A stretch of DNA of 64,000 nucleotides from VAXT01 sp963698015 (GTDB lineage Bacteria; Actinomycetota; Thermoleophilia; Gaiellales; Gaiellaceae). Where the stretch lies: assembly GCA_963698015.1 (NCBI GenBank), contig OY969109.1:310001-374000 (forward strand), in the 5' to 3' direction. Positions 24,616 to 33,519 of the stretch are shown piece by piece. A program made the translations under genes and the position numbers. The notes below the pieces were generated by a model that was not told where the DNA came from, made no database searches, and saw only the letters and a program-made list of their open reading frames with translations. Numbering within the stretch: position 1 is the first letter of the stretch; every line of letters starts with the position of its first letter.

Positions 24616-25321
24616 GGACCGCCTCGACCGCGTCCCGCTGGGCGATCTCGATCTCCTCGATCCCGCCCGTGGCCAGGTCGAGCAGCTCGTCCAGCTGGTC
24701 GCGGGAGAGCGGAGCCCGCTCGGCCGTCGCCTGCACCTCGATCAGCCGGCCGTCACCCGCCAGGACCACGTTCACGTCCACCTCGGCCGAGGAATCCTCC
24801 GCGTAGTCGAGGTCGAGCAGCGCCTCACCCTCGACCACGCCGACCGAGACAGCGGCCACCGAATCGGCCAGGACGCGGCCGAGCCCGACGTGGTCGAGCG
24901 CCCTGCGCGCCGCGACGTACGCGCCCGAGATGGCCGCGCAGCGGGTTCCGCCGTCGGCCTGGAGCACGTCGCAGTCGAGCCAGAGCGTCCGCTCGCCGAG
25001 CACCTCCATGTCCGCGACCGCGCGGAGCGCACGGCCGATCAACCGCTGGATCTCGACCGTCCGCCCCTTCTGGCGACCGGTGCTCGCCTCGCGCTGAGTC
25101 CGTTGGCCGGTCGAGGCCGGCAGCATCGAGTACTCGGCAGTCAGCCACCCGCGCCCGTTGCCGTACAGCCAGCGCGGAACTCCGTCCTCGAGCGAAGCCG
25201 TGCACAGCACGCGCGTCTTGCCGAACGAGATCAGCGCGGAGCCGCTCGCCTGCTCGAGGAAGTCGGGCTCGATCGTGAGCGTTCGCAGCTCGTCGGTGCG
25301 CCTGCCGCTCGGACGGGTCAC
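24605..25321 (-). CDS. rph: Ribonuclease PH
   Basis: A 238-residue phosphorolytic 3' exonuclease for tRNA maturation. It has RTLTIEPDFLEQASGSAL at the start, GWLTAEYSMLPASTGQR, and the active-site DADVLQADGGTR-type segment (DCDVLQADGGTRCAAISGA), plus LDLDYAEDSSAEVDVN. The start is GTG 25321, making a GTGA overlap with the murI stop; the longer frame to 25711 is antisense to murI motifs and rejected. Confidence 0.96.
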   Translation of the reverse strand: MTRPSGRRTDELRTLTIEPDFLEQASGSALISFGKTRVLCTASLEDGVPRWLYGNGRGWLTAEYSMLPASTGQRTQREASTGRQKGRTVEIQRLIGRALRAVADMEVLGERTLWLDCDVLQADGGTRCAAISGAYVAARRALDHVGLGRVLADSVAAVSVGVVEGEALLDLDYAEDSSAEVDVNVVLAGDGRLIEVQATAERAPLSRDQLDELLDLATGGIEEIEIAQRDAVEAVRAT

Positions 25322-26139
25322 GCCGCTGCCGCCTCCAGCTCGGCGATCGCGACCTGTTCGACCTCGCCCAGCGGAAGCTGCAGGAAGCGCTCGCCCACGG
25401 CGCGGAACCGCTCCGGGTCGCCGGTCGTCAGGAACCGGTAGTGGCCTTCGCGCCCGGGATCGTTCCCGAGCCCCTTGCGCTCGAGCGTCTCCGCGACCTC
25501 GCGCGCGGTCTCCTCGGCGGAGAAGACGAGCGTCACGCCGCGGCCGAAGACCCGCTGGAAGATCGGCCTGATCAGCGGGTAGTGCGTGCAGCCGAGGATG
25601 ACCGTGTCCACGTCGGCCTGCTTGAGCGGGGTCGCGTACTCGCGGACTGCCTCGACCGTCGGTGTCCCGAAGGGCTCGTCGCTCTCGATCAGCGGTACGA
25701 GCCGCGGGCAAGCGACGGGGAAGAAGCGGGCGCCCGCGTCGAGCGTGTGCACGAGCTCGGCGTAGCGCCCGGCGGTCACCGTCGCCTGAGTCGCGAGGAG
25801 GCCGATGCGCCGGTTGCGGGTCGTCTGCACCGCGGCATGGGCTTCGGGCGTGATCACGCCGACGATCGGCACATCGAGCCGCTCCTGAAGCTCCGGCAGC
25901 GCGGCCGAGGTCGCGGCGTTGCAGGCGGCCACGACGAGCTTCACGCCCTGCGCCTCGAGGTACCCCGCGATCTCACCTGCAAAGCGGCGGATCTCGTCCA
26001 GCGGGCGAGGCCCGTAGGGAAGCCGCGCGAGGTCGCCGAGGTAGATGAAGTCCTCATGCGGCATCGTCACCAGGCACTCGTGGAGAACCGTCAGCCCGCC
26101 GGTGCCGGAGTCGAAAACGCCAACGGGCCGGGGATCCAT
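25318..26139 (-). CDS. murI: Glutamate racemase
   Basis: A 273-residue enzyme making D-glutamate for peptidoglycan. Catalytic motifs: FDSGTGGLTVL, VVAACNAATSAALPEL (first Cys; Ala where many have Thr) and ILGCTHYPLI (second Cys). The ATG at 26139 is 6 bases after TACAAT, consistent with a leaderless transcript starting at the ATG. First gene of the murI-rph-mgtC-rdgB-cupin operon. Confidence 0.96.
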   Translation of the reverse strand: MDPRPVGVFDSGTGGLTVLHECLVTMPHEDFIYLGDLARLPYGPRPLDEIRRFAGEIAGYLEAQGVKLVVAACNAATSAALPELQERLDVPIVGVITPEAHAAVQTTRNRRIGLLATQATVTAGRYAELVHTLDAGARFFPVACPRLVPLIESDEPFGTPTVEAVREYATPLKQADVDTVILGCTHYPLIRPIFQRVFGRGVTLVFSAEETAREVAETLERKGLGNDPGREGHYRFLTTGDPERFRAVGERFLQLPLGEVEQVAIAELEAAAA

Positions 26140-26145
26140 GGCGCG

Positions 26146-26155
26146 ATTGTAGGCT
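26146..26155. promoter_or_regulatory. Symmetric bidirectional -10 core, murI / secreted hydrolase
   Basis: ATTGTAGGCT fits ANNNTANNNT. The minus -10 TACAAT (26151-26146) and the plus -10 TAGGCT (26150-26155) share two bases. Each is exactly 6 bases from its start codon (26139 and 26162). The start codons are 22 bases apart, the same geometry as at 53690-53699. Confidence 0.62.
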
Positions 26156-26161
26156 CAGGGC

Positions 26162-27592
26162 ATGTCGCGTCTGGCCGCAGCGCTCGCCGTGCTCGCGCTC
26201 GCGGCGCCGGGAACGGCCTCGGCGTTCAGCAAGCAGGACCGGCTGATCGCGATGAGCGACGGCGTCAAGCTCGCCACCACGTACTACGTTCCGGACGGCG
26301 CACCGCCCGCGGGCGGCTGGCCGGCCGTGATGCTCTTCCACGGCCTCGGCGGGAGCAGGACCGACCCGGGAACCCCGCTCGGGATGTCCCTGAACTCGCT
26401 CGCCGAGTCGCAGCTCGTGCCACAGGGCTATGCCGCGCTCACCTTCGACGCCCGCGGCCACGGGCAGTCGGAGGGGCTCGTCTCGATCGACGGGCCGCGC
26501 GAGATCCAGGACGTGCGCGAGCTCTTCGGCTGGCTCGCCGCGCAGCCGGGCGTCAACGGGCAGCGGATCGGCGCGTTCGGCTACTCGTACGGCGGCGGCG
26601 CGATCTGGCGCGCGACGGCCGAAGGCGTCCCGTTCGCCGCGATCGAGCCGGCGATCACGTGGACCGACCTCTACTCCGCGCTCCTGCCGCAGGACCTCGC
26701 CCGCTCGGGTGTCCTCCTCGGGTTCTGGCAGTCGATTCAGGCACGCGCGGCTCCCGGCCTGGAGTCGATCGTGCACGACGCGATCGCAGGTCAGAATCTC
26801 CCGGCGCTCCACGCGTTCGCCGACCAGCGATCGGTTCGCAAGCTCCTCGGCTCGATCCGGGTGCCGACGTTTCTCATGCAGGGCCGGCGCGACTTCGCCT
26901 TCGATCTCGACCACGCGCTGACGGCGTACTCGCGGCTGACGGTGCCGAAGCGGCTCTACCTCGCCGATTTCGGGCACCCGCCGGCCGCGAACCCGCCCGG
27001 AGAGGCGGCCCACGTCCTGCCCGAGGCGCGCGCATGGTTCGACCGCTACCTGAAGGGCCTCCCGAACGGGATCGACAGGCAACCGCCGATCGAGGTCGCG
27101 CCCGATCCGTGGACCGGCCGCACGTTCCACTACCGGGCGCTGCCCGCGAGGAAGACGCTGCGCTTCGCGTTCCCGGGCCGCGCGGCGATCGGCTCGACGG
27201 GCAAGGTGGCGCGAACACGGCCGCGGCTGCGCACCCGCACCGAGACCTTCGGCGCTCCGCTGCTGCGCGTCTCGCTCGCGAGCCCGAACCGCTGGCCGCA
27301 GGTCGTCGCCGTCCTCTCGGCGCTTACGCCGCAGCGCAAGGAGCTCGTCGTGAGCGCGGGCGGCGCGCACGTCCACCTCGGCGCGAGGCCAAAGCGGGTG
27401 AAGATCCGGCTGGTCTCGCAGCTGACCGCGATTCCCAAGGGCTCGCGGCTGCGGCTGACGATCGCCGCCACCTCGACCGCCCAGAGCTCCGGCAACCTCC
27501 TCTACTTCACGGGGATTCCTCCGTCGCGGCGGCTCGTCGTCGGGCCTGCGAGCCTGTCCGTGCCGGTGCTCGCGAAGCCGATATCCCACTGA
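26162..27592 (+). CDS. Secreted alpha/beta hydrolase, CocE/X-Pro dipeptidyl-peptidase type
   Basis: A 476-residue exported enzyme. Signal peptide at about 1-20 (MSRLAAALAVLALAAPGTAS). The hydrolase core includes FHGLGGSRTD (oxyanion region), the nucleophile elbow AFGYSYGGGAIW and a FAPGHPP-like histidine region (DFGHPPAANPPG). The C-terminal half (from about 330) has the jelly-roll pattern of CocE/PepX proteins. Substrate may be an ester or peptide. ATG 6 bases after TAGGCT, so leaderless. Confidence 0.82.
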   Translation: MSRLAAALAVLALAAPGTASAFSKQDRLIAMSDGVKLATTYYVPDGAPPAGGWPAVMLFHGLGGSRTDPGTPLGMSLNSLAESQLVPQGYAALTFDARGHGQSEGLVSIDGPREIQDVRELFGWLAAQPGVNGQRIGAFGYSYGGGAIWRATAEGVPFAAIEPAITWTDLYSALLPQDLARSGVLLGFWQSIQARAAPGLESIVHDAIAGQNLPALHAFADQRSVRKLLGSIRVPTFLMQGRRDFAFDLDHALTAYSRLTVPKRLYLADFGHPPAANPPGEAAHVLPEARAWFDRYLKGLPNGIDRQPPIEVAPDPWTGRTFHYRALPARKTLRFAFPGRAAIGSTGKVARTRPRLRTRTETFGAPLLRVSLASPNRWPQVVAVLSALTPQRKELVVSAGGAHVHLGARPKRVKIRLVSQLTAIPKGSRLRLTIAATSTAQSSGNLLYFTGIPPSRRLVVGPASLSVPVLAKPISH

Positions 27593-27597
27593 ATCTG

Positions 27598-27625
27598 TTG
27601 ACCGGGCGGTCGGACGGGCGCTTAA
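27598..27625 (+). promoter_or_regulatory. Possible promoter of the secreted protein at 27678
   Basis: TTGACC (27598-27603) is followed by TAACTC about 19 bases later. The leader then carries a strong Shine-Dalgarno sequence (GAGGAAAGGA) before ATG 27678. Spacing is longer than ideal, so this is tentative. Confidence 0.3.
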
Positions 27626-27677
27626 CTCCGGGTGTGATCTGACGTCTCATGACATGAACTCCGAGGAAAGGACACGT

Positions 27678-28715
27678 ATGAAAAGGGTCATCCGGCTTGC
27701 GCTCGCAGCGAGCGCAGCCGTCGTTACGCTCGCGTTTACGGGCTCAGCCTGGGCCTCGTACTCGCCGAGCCTCACTGTCACCGCATCGAGCAACAAGCCC
27801 GGAGCGGCGACGAGCCTGCTGCTCGGCCACATCCAGAGCGAGGCGGATGACCCGACGGCGAAGGACACCGTCTACGTCCCGCTGGGCTACGGGGTCAACC
27901 TCTCGCAGACGGCCGGAACGAAGATCGGCGATGTCAGCGGCGACCTGATCCTCCGGGGGCTGGGTAACACCCACGTCGAGATCAAGGCGTCGGAGAGCCA
28001 CATCTTCGCCGACAACCCGGCGAACTACACCGCCCAGTCGATGCAGTGCACGGGCCAGGCGACTCACGAGGCCGTCTGGCGGCTCGACATCACGATCGCA
28101 GGAAGTCCGCTGCACGTCCCGCTGTACGTCGACCACGTGACGTCGGCGCCCGAGAACACCTTCGCGGCCGCGAAGATCCAGCTGTGCCTCGCGGGTCCGA
28201 TCGGAACGCCCAATGGGGCGCAGCTCCTCTTCGCGTTCTTCGACATCAACGGGGTGTTCACGAACCCCGCGAGCACGAGCGACCGCATCTGGCGTGCGAC
28301 GTTCACACCGTACGTCGCAGGGACGCCGACCCCGAATCCGGGCGGCACGACCGAGGGCCAGGCGGTCATTCCCGGACGAGTCAGCCTCACAATGGCGACG
28401 AAGAGCCTCAAGCACGGCGTCGTGATCGTCTCGGGCCGGCTGCTCGTCGACGGGCAGGCATTCGGCGGCCAACTGGTCGAGCTCTACAAGCCGAACAGCT
28501 CCAAGCGAATCGGCAAGGGCAAGACCAAGGGCAACGGCAAGTACACGATCCGCATCAAGATCAAGAAGAAGACGCGTGTGCTCGCACAGGTGCTCTTCCT
28601 CGGAGATCTCCCGGCATGTCCTGCGCCGCCGCTGCCCGGTGTGCCGCAGGGCTGCAAGACGGCATCGCTCTCGTTCTTCGCCGTCAAGATCGGCACCGCT
28701 CGCAGAAAGAAGTAA
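27678..28715 (+). CDS. Secreted protein of unknown function
   Basis: A 345-residue exported protein. The ATG at 27678 is preceded by GAGGAAAGGA at a good distance; an ATG at 27654 upstream of that site is rejected. The signal peptide is MKRVIRLALAASAAVVTLAF, ending near SAWA. The first 200 residues are beta-rich with two Cys (MQCTG, QLCLAG) that could pair. The C-terminal 100 residues look like an Ig-like/CarboxypepD-reg fold (VSGRLLVDGQAFGGQLVELY) followed by a Lys-rich strand. Less GC-rich than neighbours. I do not recognise a family; adhesion or cell-surface role is a guess. Confidence 0.72.
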   Translation: MKRVIRLALAASAAVVTLAFTGSAWASYSPSLTVTASSNKPGAATSLLLGHIQSEADDPTAKDTVYVPLGYGVNLSQTAGTKIGDVSGDLILRGLGNTHVEIKASESHIFADNPANYTAQSMQCTGQATHEAVWRLDITIAGSPLHVPLYVDHVTSAPENTFAAAKIQLCLAGPIGTPNGAQLLFAFFDINGVFTNPASTSDRIWRATFTPYVAGTPTPNPGGTTEGQAVIPGRVSLTMATKSLKHGVVIVSGRLLVDGQAFGGQLVELYKPNSSKRIGKGKTKGNGKYTIRIKIKKKTRVLAQVLFLGDLPACPAPPLPGVPQGCKTASLSFFAVKIGTARRKK

Positions 28716-28729
28716 CTCGCGATTCGAGC

Positions 28730-28758
28730 GCGGGAGGCTTCCACGCGAAGCCTCCCGC
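28730..28758 (+). terminator. Strong terminator hairpin without U tract
   Basis: Perfect 12-bp stem GCGGGAGGCTTC (28730-28741), 5-base loop CACGC, and GAAGCCTCCCGC (28747-28758), 14 bases after the secreted-protein stop. No T run follows, as is common in high-GC actinobacteria. Confidence 0.65.
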
Positions 28759-28832
28759 GTGCTCCTGACGCGAGGTGCCAAACGGGACGGGGCGAGACGC
28801 CGACACGGGCTCCCGACCGCTAGCCTGCCGGC

Positions 28833-29789
28833 GTGGCGGCGACGATCCGAGTCGGCACGTGCTCGTGGGCGGACGAGGCGCTGACGAAGCACTGGTACCC
28901 GAAGGGCGTCCCCGCCGCCGCGCGGCTCGCCTGGTACGCGGAGCACTTCGACACGGTCGAGGTCGACTCGACCTACTACCGGCTGCCCGCCGAGGAGATG
29001 GTGCAGCGCTGGGCCGAGCGCACACCGGACGGCTTCGTGATGCACGTCAAGGCCTTCGGCGTGATGACGCGGCACCCGGTCAAGGTCGAGCAGCTCCCTC
29101 CCGACCTCCGGAACGAGGCTCCGCAGGACGAGCGCGGGCGCGTCGATCGTCCGCCGCGTGAGTTCAGGGCCGAGATCTTCCGGCGCTTCCTCGAGGCGCT
29201 CGAGCCGTTGCGTGCCGCGGGCAAGCTCGGCGGCCTCTTGTTCCAGTTCCCACCGTACGTCGTCCCGAAGGACGCCTCGTACGACTACCTCGCGTGGGCG
29301 CGTGAGCAGATCGGAGACGACGAGATGCTCGTCGAGTTCCGGCATCGGAGCTGGTACGAAGAGGATCTGCGCGACGAGACGCTGCGCTTTCTCGAGGAGC
29401 ACAAGATGTCGCACGTCGTCGTCGATGCGCCCCGGAGCGAGGGTAAGAACGTCCCGCTGACGGTGCTAGCGCTGACGTCGCCGATCCTTTACGTGCGCAT
29501 GCACGGCCGGAACGCAGAGACGTGGAACGTGCGCGGCGGGAGCGCGGCCCAGCGCTTCGACTACCTCTACTCCGACGAGGAGCTCGGCGAGTGGGTGCCG
29601 CAGCTGAACGAGCTGTCGCAGCAGGCCGAGCAGGCGTACGTGGTCTTCAACAACAACAACCGGAGCCGCGTCGGCGGCCGCGAGACCGCACAGGCGCCGG
29701 CGAACGCGGAGATGCTCCGCGATGCGCTCGAGCTGGGCAAGGTCGCCGTCAGCCGGCCCGGCTCAGAAGCTCGCGCAGGATCTGGTTGA
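28833..29789 (+). CDS. DUF72 (YecE-like) TIM-barrel protein
   Basis: A 318-residue protein with the family start IRVGTCSWADEALTKHWYPK, the FDTVEVDSTYYRLP strand, GGLLFQFPPYV and the C-terminal YVVFNNNNRS motif. DUF72 proteins have a TIM-barrel fold without an assigned reaction. GTG start. The 3' end overlaps the convergent hydrolase by 41 bases. Confidence 0.9.
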   Translation: MAATIRVGTCSWADEALTKHWYPKGVPAAARLAWYAEHFDTVEVDSTYYRLPAEEMVQRWAERTPDGFVMHVKAFGVMTRHPVKVEQLPPDLRNEAPQDERGRVDRPPREFRAEIFRRFLEALEPLRAAGKLGGLLFQFPPYVVPKDASYDYLAWAREQIGDDEMLVEFRHRSWYEEDLRDETLRFLEEHKMSHVVVDAPRSEGKNVPLTVLALTSPILYVRMHGRNAETWNVRGGSAAQRFDYLYSDEELGEWVPQLNELSQQAEQAYVVFNNNNRSRVGGRETAQAPANAEMLRDALELGKVAVSRPGSEARAGSG

Positions 29790-30393
29790 AGCGCTCCGGC
29801 GCGTCGACGTTGACGACGTGACCGGCGCCCTCGACGACCTCGAATCGTCCGTCGGGCGCTGACCCGGCGATCCCGCGGGCCTCGTCCACCGGGAGGATCG
29901 CGTCCTGGTCTCCGACGGCGACCGTCAGCGGCCCCGCGAAGCCGGCCACGACCTCGGTCGCGTCACGCCGGTCGCGGAGCGCCTGGATGCCGCGCACCAG
30001 CTCGTCCATCGTGCGGTCCTCGGGCCCGCGCGGCGCGAACTCGCGGTTCCAGCCAGTGATCCCCTCGGCCTGGACGACGCGGATCATCTCCTCGCGGGCC
30101 GCGCGTCGATCGGGCGGATCGGCCGCCGCACGCGCGCCGGCGAGCAGGAGCCTCTTGACGCGGTCGGGCGCGGCCCGGGCCATCGCGAGCGCGACGTAGC
30201 CGCCCAGCGAGGCGCCGACTGCGACGAGGTCGCCGTCGACCCGTTCGAGGACGTGCTCGGCCCAGCCGTCGACCGAGTTGCCCCCGAGGTCGTAGAAGTT
30301 CGGGACGTAGAGGTCCTCGTCGCCGAACGCTTCGAGCTGCGGTTCCCACATCCGCTCGTCAAGCGGGAACGCGTGGAGGAGGACGACCTTCAC
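29749..30393 (-). CDS. Alpha/beta hydrolase
   Basis: A 214-residue single-domain hydrolase: LLHAFPLDERMW (oxyanion loop), nucleophile elbow VGASLGGYVAL, catalytic Asp in VAVGDQDAILPVDEA and His in VVEGAGHVVNVDAPERF. It resembles 3-oxoadipate enol-lactonase or MenH-like enzymes, but specificity cannot be assigned. It overlaps the two-domain acetyltransferase by 4 bases, at the end of the 29.7-33.4 kb operon. Confidence 0.85.
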   Translation of the reverse strand: MKVVLLHAFPLDERMWEPQLEAFGDEDLYVPNFYDLGGNSVDGWAEHVLERVDGDLVAVGASLGGYVALAMARAAPDRVKRLLLAGARAAADPPDRRAAREEMIRVVQAEGITGWNREFAPRGPEDRTMDELVRGIQALRDRRDATEVVAGFAGPLTVAVGDQDAILPVDEARGIAGSAPDGRFEVVEGAGHVVNVDAPERFNQILRELLSRAG

Positions 30394-31379
30394 AAGTGCT
30401 CGACCGTGACCGCGCCGTCGATCGCCGACGCCTCCTCAGCGGACAGGTTCACGCCTTCGATGCCGAGCGTCTGCGCGATCTCGGCGAGAAGCTCCGCGGC
30501 GGGCGGCAGCTCGCCTGCAGAGTCGGCTGTGCGCGCAGCGGCACGAATCTCGGCCGGCTTCGCACCCGTCAAGCGTCCGAGCAGCGTCGGGTTCGCGCGC
30601 ATGGCGATCGCGTCTCCGGGCGGCAGCGGCCCGTAGTACTCGGGCACGGACAGGTACTCGTCCGCGACCCGGCCCCGGTCGTACGCGACGAGCCGGACGA
30701 CCTCGCCCTGCTCCGCGCCGAGGGCGACCACGACGCCGCCCGACACGTACGAGAGCTCGGACGCCAGGCGCCGGAGGTGCTCGGGCTCGGCGGCCGCAGC
30801 ATCGTCGTAGACGCCGATCCAGCCGTTCCGCGGGGGCCCGACGACAGTCGACTCCGAGCGGACGACGCGCGGGACCCAGCGGGCGACGGCCTTCTCGACC
30901 GCGCCGAGATCGTCGGTCTGCAGGTGGACTGAGCCCGTGGAGGCGACCTCGCCGCCGGTGAGCCGCCGCTCGAGCGACTCGAGGTCGGTGAGGAGCGAGC
31001 GGCGATAGTCCGTGAAGCCGAGCCGGCGCCAGTATGCGAGCGCCTCGTCGTTCGGGAGCTCGACGTTCAGCGATACGTGCTCGAGGCCCTGCCCGCGAAA
31101 GTGTGCGACGAGGTCACGGACGAGGTCGTTGCCCCCGCCCCGTCCGCGCGCCTCGTGCTTCAGGTAGACGAAGCTGACGTGGCCGAGCCCGTCCCGCAGC
31201 TCTCCCTTGGCCATGCCGACGACCTCGCCGTCGGCCTCGACGACCACGATCCGGCCTTCCTCGAGGTACGGGCCGGCAGGCGGAGGCGGATAGGGACGAG
31301 CCCAGTGCTCGTCCAGATACGCGTTGACGAACTCCTCGAGCAGCGGCCGATCGGACTCGGTGGCCTCCCGGACGTTCAC
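30390..31379 (-). CDS. GNAT N-acetyltransferase with extra C-terminal domain
   Basis: A 329-residue protein. From GTG 31379 it begins VNVREATESDRPLLEEFV, a GNAT fold with the acetyl-CoA loop HEARGRGGGNDLVRDL and the VELPNDEALAYWRRLGF C-terminal strand (about 1-145). A second domain (about 160-320) has no motif I recognise but keeps a globular, non-repetitive composition and may be a degenerate GNAT. GTGA overlap with the GST gene supports this start. Substrate unknown. Confidence 0.78.
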   Translation of the reverse strand: MNVREATESDRPLLEEFVNAYLDEHWARPYPPPPAGPYLEEGRIVVVEADGEVVGMAKGELRDGLGHVSFVYLKHEARGRGGGNDLVRDLVAHFRGQGLEHVSLNVELPNDEALAYWRRLGFTDYRRSLLTDLESLERRLTGGEVASTGSVHLQTDDLGAVEKAVARWVPRVVRSESTVVGPPRNGWIGVYDDAAAAEPEHLRRLASELSYVSGGVVVALGAEQGEVVRLVAYDRGRVADEYLSVPEYYGPLPPGDAIAMRANPTLLGRLTGAKPAEIRAAARTADSAGELPPAAELLAEIAQTLGIEGVNLSAEEASAIDGAVTVEHL

Positions 31380-31951
31380 AGCGCGGCCAGGAGCGCCGTC
31401 TCGGCTGCGACGGAGGGCCGCTCGCCCGTTCGGGCCACCCACTCTGCAAGGGCGGGGCATCGATCGAGATCGACCCCGAGCATCGTCTCGGCGCGGAGGA
31501 TCCACGGCAGGTACGCGGCATCGGCGAGCCCAAACTCGCGCCCGGTGAGGTACGGTCGGCCAGCGAGTGTGGCGTCGAGCTTCGCCAGTTCGTCTCCGAG
31601 CCGTTCCCGCGCGTCGTCGTCGCCCCGGCGCAGCGCGTAGTACGGACGGCTGAGCCCGTCGAAGCGCTCGACGATCAGCCGGCCGGCTGCGCGTTCCGCC
31701 GGGTCGGCGGGCCAGAGAGGCGGCTCCGGATAGCGTTCCTCGAGGTACTCGTTGATCACGACCGACTCGGGCAGGACGAATGCGTCCTCCTCGAGCACCG
31801 GCACCTTGCCGAGCGGGTTCTTGTCGTAGATCCAGGCGGGACGGTCGTCGAGGTCGACGACGACGGTCTCGTGCTCGAGCCCCTTCTCGGCGAGGACGAT
31901 TCGCACTCGGGCGCAGTACGGGCAGCGGTCGGCGTCGTAGAGCGTCAGCAC
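31376..31951 (-). CDS. Glutathione S-transferase family protein
   Basis: A 191-residue protein with a thioredoxin-fold N-domain (YDADRCPYCARVRIVLAEKG, catalytic CPYC) and cis-Pro region NPLGKVPVLEE plus ESVVINEYLEERYP, then an all-helical C-domain. Actinobacteria generally use mycothiol, so the thiol partner is uncertain. The CPYC site resembles glutaredoxin-like/omega GSTs rather than the zeta class used for maleylacetoacetate. Confidence 0.85.
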   Translation of the reverse strand: MLTLYDADRCPYCARVRIVLAEKGLEHETVVVDLDDRPAWIYDKNPLGKVPVLEEDAFVLPESVVINEYLEERYPEPPLWPADPAERAAGRLIVERFDGLSRPYYALRRGDDDARERLGDELAKLDATLAGRPYLTGREFGLADAAYLPWILRAETMLGVDLDRCPALAEWVARTGERPSVAAETALLAAL

Positions 31952-31961
31952 GTATTCGATC

Positions 31962-32789
31962 CTAGGTGGCGCGGAGCAGTCCGGCGAGGAGGTAGTGCGC
32001 CGTGAGGTTCTGGAAGGGGTCGAAGCGCTCGCCGAGCGCGCGCACCTCGTCCGTGGTCAGGCTGCGCCCGCCGGCGTAGAAGCGCGACGCGGCCTTGCGC
32101 ACGCCGAGGTCTCCCGCGGGCCACGCACGCGGCCGGGCCAGGTGGCGGGCGAGGAACCAGTCGGCCGTCCACTCGCCGATCCCGGGCAGCGCGGTCAGCG
32201 CGGCCTTGACCTCGTCGTCGGGCAGGAGCGCGAGCGCGTCCAGGTCGAGGTCGCTGCGCGCCAGGCCGGTCGCGTACTCGGCCTTGCGCTGCGAGAAGCC
32301 CAGCGCGAAGAGCTCGTCCGGCTCGGCCGCGGCCAGCCGTGCGCGCGTCGGGAAGGCGTACGCGTGCTCGGCGCGGACGCCGAATCGCTCGATCAGCCGG
32401 TTGCGGATCGCGAACGCAGCGTGGAGCGAGACCTGCTGGGCGGTGATCGACGTGACCAGGCTCTCGAATGGCTCGACCGCGATCGGCGGACGCAGCCCGC
32501 GGAGCTCGTCGCTGAGGCCGGCGAGCACCGGCTCGGTGGCGGCGAAGGCGTAGAACGCGTCGAGGTCGAACTCGGCGCCGAGAAGCCTGCGCACGCCGGG
32601 CTCGATCCCGGCGTCGAGCGGCCGGACGTCGACGCCGCGCGGCGCTTCGGTGATCCGCACCTCCCGGCCTTCGACGACCCGGTGCAGCCCGCCCTCGTGC
32701 CAGAGATTCGCGAGATCCGGCCCGAACGCCCGGTAGCGCGCCGTCGACAGCTCGAACGCGTACGGCTCCGGAAGCGCGAGCCGCGCCAC
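31962..32789 (-). CDS. AlkA-like DNA-3-methyladenine glycosylase (HhH-GPD)
   Basis: A 275-residue repair enzyme removing alkylated bases. HhH-GPD signature LPGIGEWTADWFLARHLARP, with the catalytic Asp in PAGDLGVRKA, and the helix FESLVTSITAQQVSLHAA. The start is GTG 32789, 2 bases after the HAD stop; the frame further upstream is antisense to HAD motifs and rejected. Confidence 0.9.
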   Translation of the reverse strand: MARLALPEPYAFELSTARYRAFGPDLANLWHEGGLHRVVEGREVRITEAPRGVDVRPLDAGIEPGVRRLLGAEFDLDAFYAFAATEPVLAGLSDELRGLRPPIAVEPFESLVTSITAQQVSLHAAFAIRNRLIERFGVRAEHAYAFPTRARLAAAEPDELFALGFSQRKAEYATGLARSDLDLDALALLPDDEVKAALTALPGIGEWTADWFLARHLARPRAWPAGDLGVRKAASRFYAGGRSLTTDEVRALGERFDPFQNLTAHYLLAGLLRAT

Positions 32790-32791
32790 GC

Positions 32792-33445
32792 TCAGACGGC
32801 GAGCGCCTCGGACAGCGCGTGGAAGTCGGTGAACGGTTCGAACGGCTTGGCCTGCTCCGAGAGGTACCGCGCGAGGCCGGCGGTGGCGAAGACCCGGTCG
32901 GAGGCGAGCGCGGCGCAGCGGTCGGAGTAGCCGTCGCCGACGTAGACGACCTCGCCGGGCGGAAGCAGGGAGCGCTTGCACGACTCGCCGCAGACCTCGC
33001 AGTGGTCGGGATACCGCCACTCGACGATCCAGCCGTCCGGCCTGGCATCCAGCCGATTCGCGTGTAGCTCGACCTGCACCCGCTCCCGTTCGAGCACCGG
33101 CTCGATCAGCTCGTGGAAGCCGCTCGAGACGATGTCCACCCTCCAGCCGGCGGTCTGCGCTCCGTGGACGAAGTCGGCGAACCCCGGCCGGACGCTCGTG
33201 TTCTCCAGCACCCAGGCGGCGACGACGTCGATCGGCGCGGTTACCGGCGCGAACTCGCGCGTGATCACCTCGCGCAGCGGCATGCGGCCGGCGTGGAGGC
33301 CGTCCTCGACCTCCTGGTAGACGGCAGGGTCCCCGAACTCGTTCGCCGCACGATCGAGGACGTCAGCCTCGGTGATCGTGCCGTCGTAGTCGAGGACGAC
33401 CGACCGGCTCTTTGGGCCGCCGCCTTCGGAACTCAGGTTCGCCAT
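32792..33445 (-). CDS. HAD-superfamily phosphatase (MtnX/PSPase-like)
   Basis: A 217-residue HAD-IB phosphatase. Motif I VVLDYDGTITEADV (nucleophile Asp), motif II VDIVSSGFH and motif III/IV VVYVGDGYSDRCAAL. An insert with Cys pairs (HCEVCGESCKR) could bind zinc. Resembles 2-hydroxy-3-keto-5-methylthiopentenyl-1-P phosphatases of methionine salvage, but no other salvage gene is nearby. First gene of the minus-strand operon. Confidence 0.82.
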   Translation of the reverse strand: MANLSSEGGGPKSRSVVLDYDGTITEADVLDRAANEFGDPAVYQEVEDGLHAGRMPLREVITREFAPVTAPIDVVAAWVLENTSVRPGFADFVHGAQTAGWRVDIVSSGFHELIEPVLERERVQVELHANRLDARPDGWIVEWRYPDHCEVCGESCKRSLLPPGEVVYVGDGYSDRCAALASDRVFATAGLARYLSEQAKPFEPFTDFHALSEALAV

Positions 33446-33519
33446 GTCATCATGTTTCCTGAACCAACTACTCCGAGGTGTCAGGTGGCTGCCCCGAAAG
33501 CCACTGCGGCAGTTGTGTC

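Noticed and set aside
31376..31951. GST gene as maleylacetoacetate isomerase for the homogentisate pathway
   Set aside because: CPYC active site and distance from the cluster argue against the zeta class (Ser-rich SSCSWRVR-type site).
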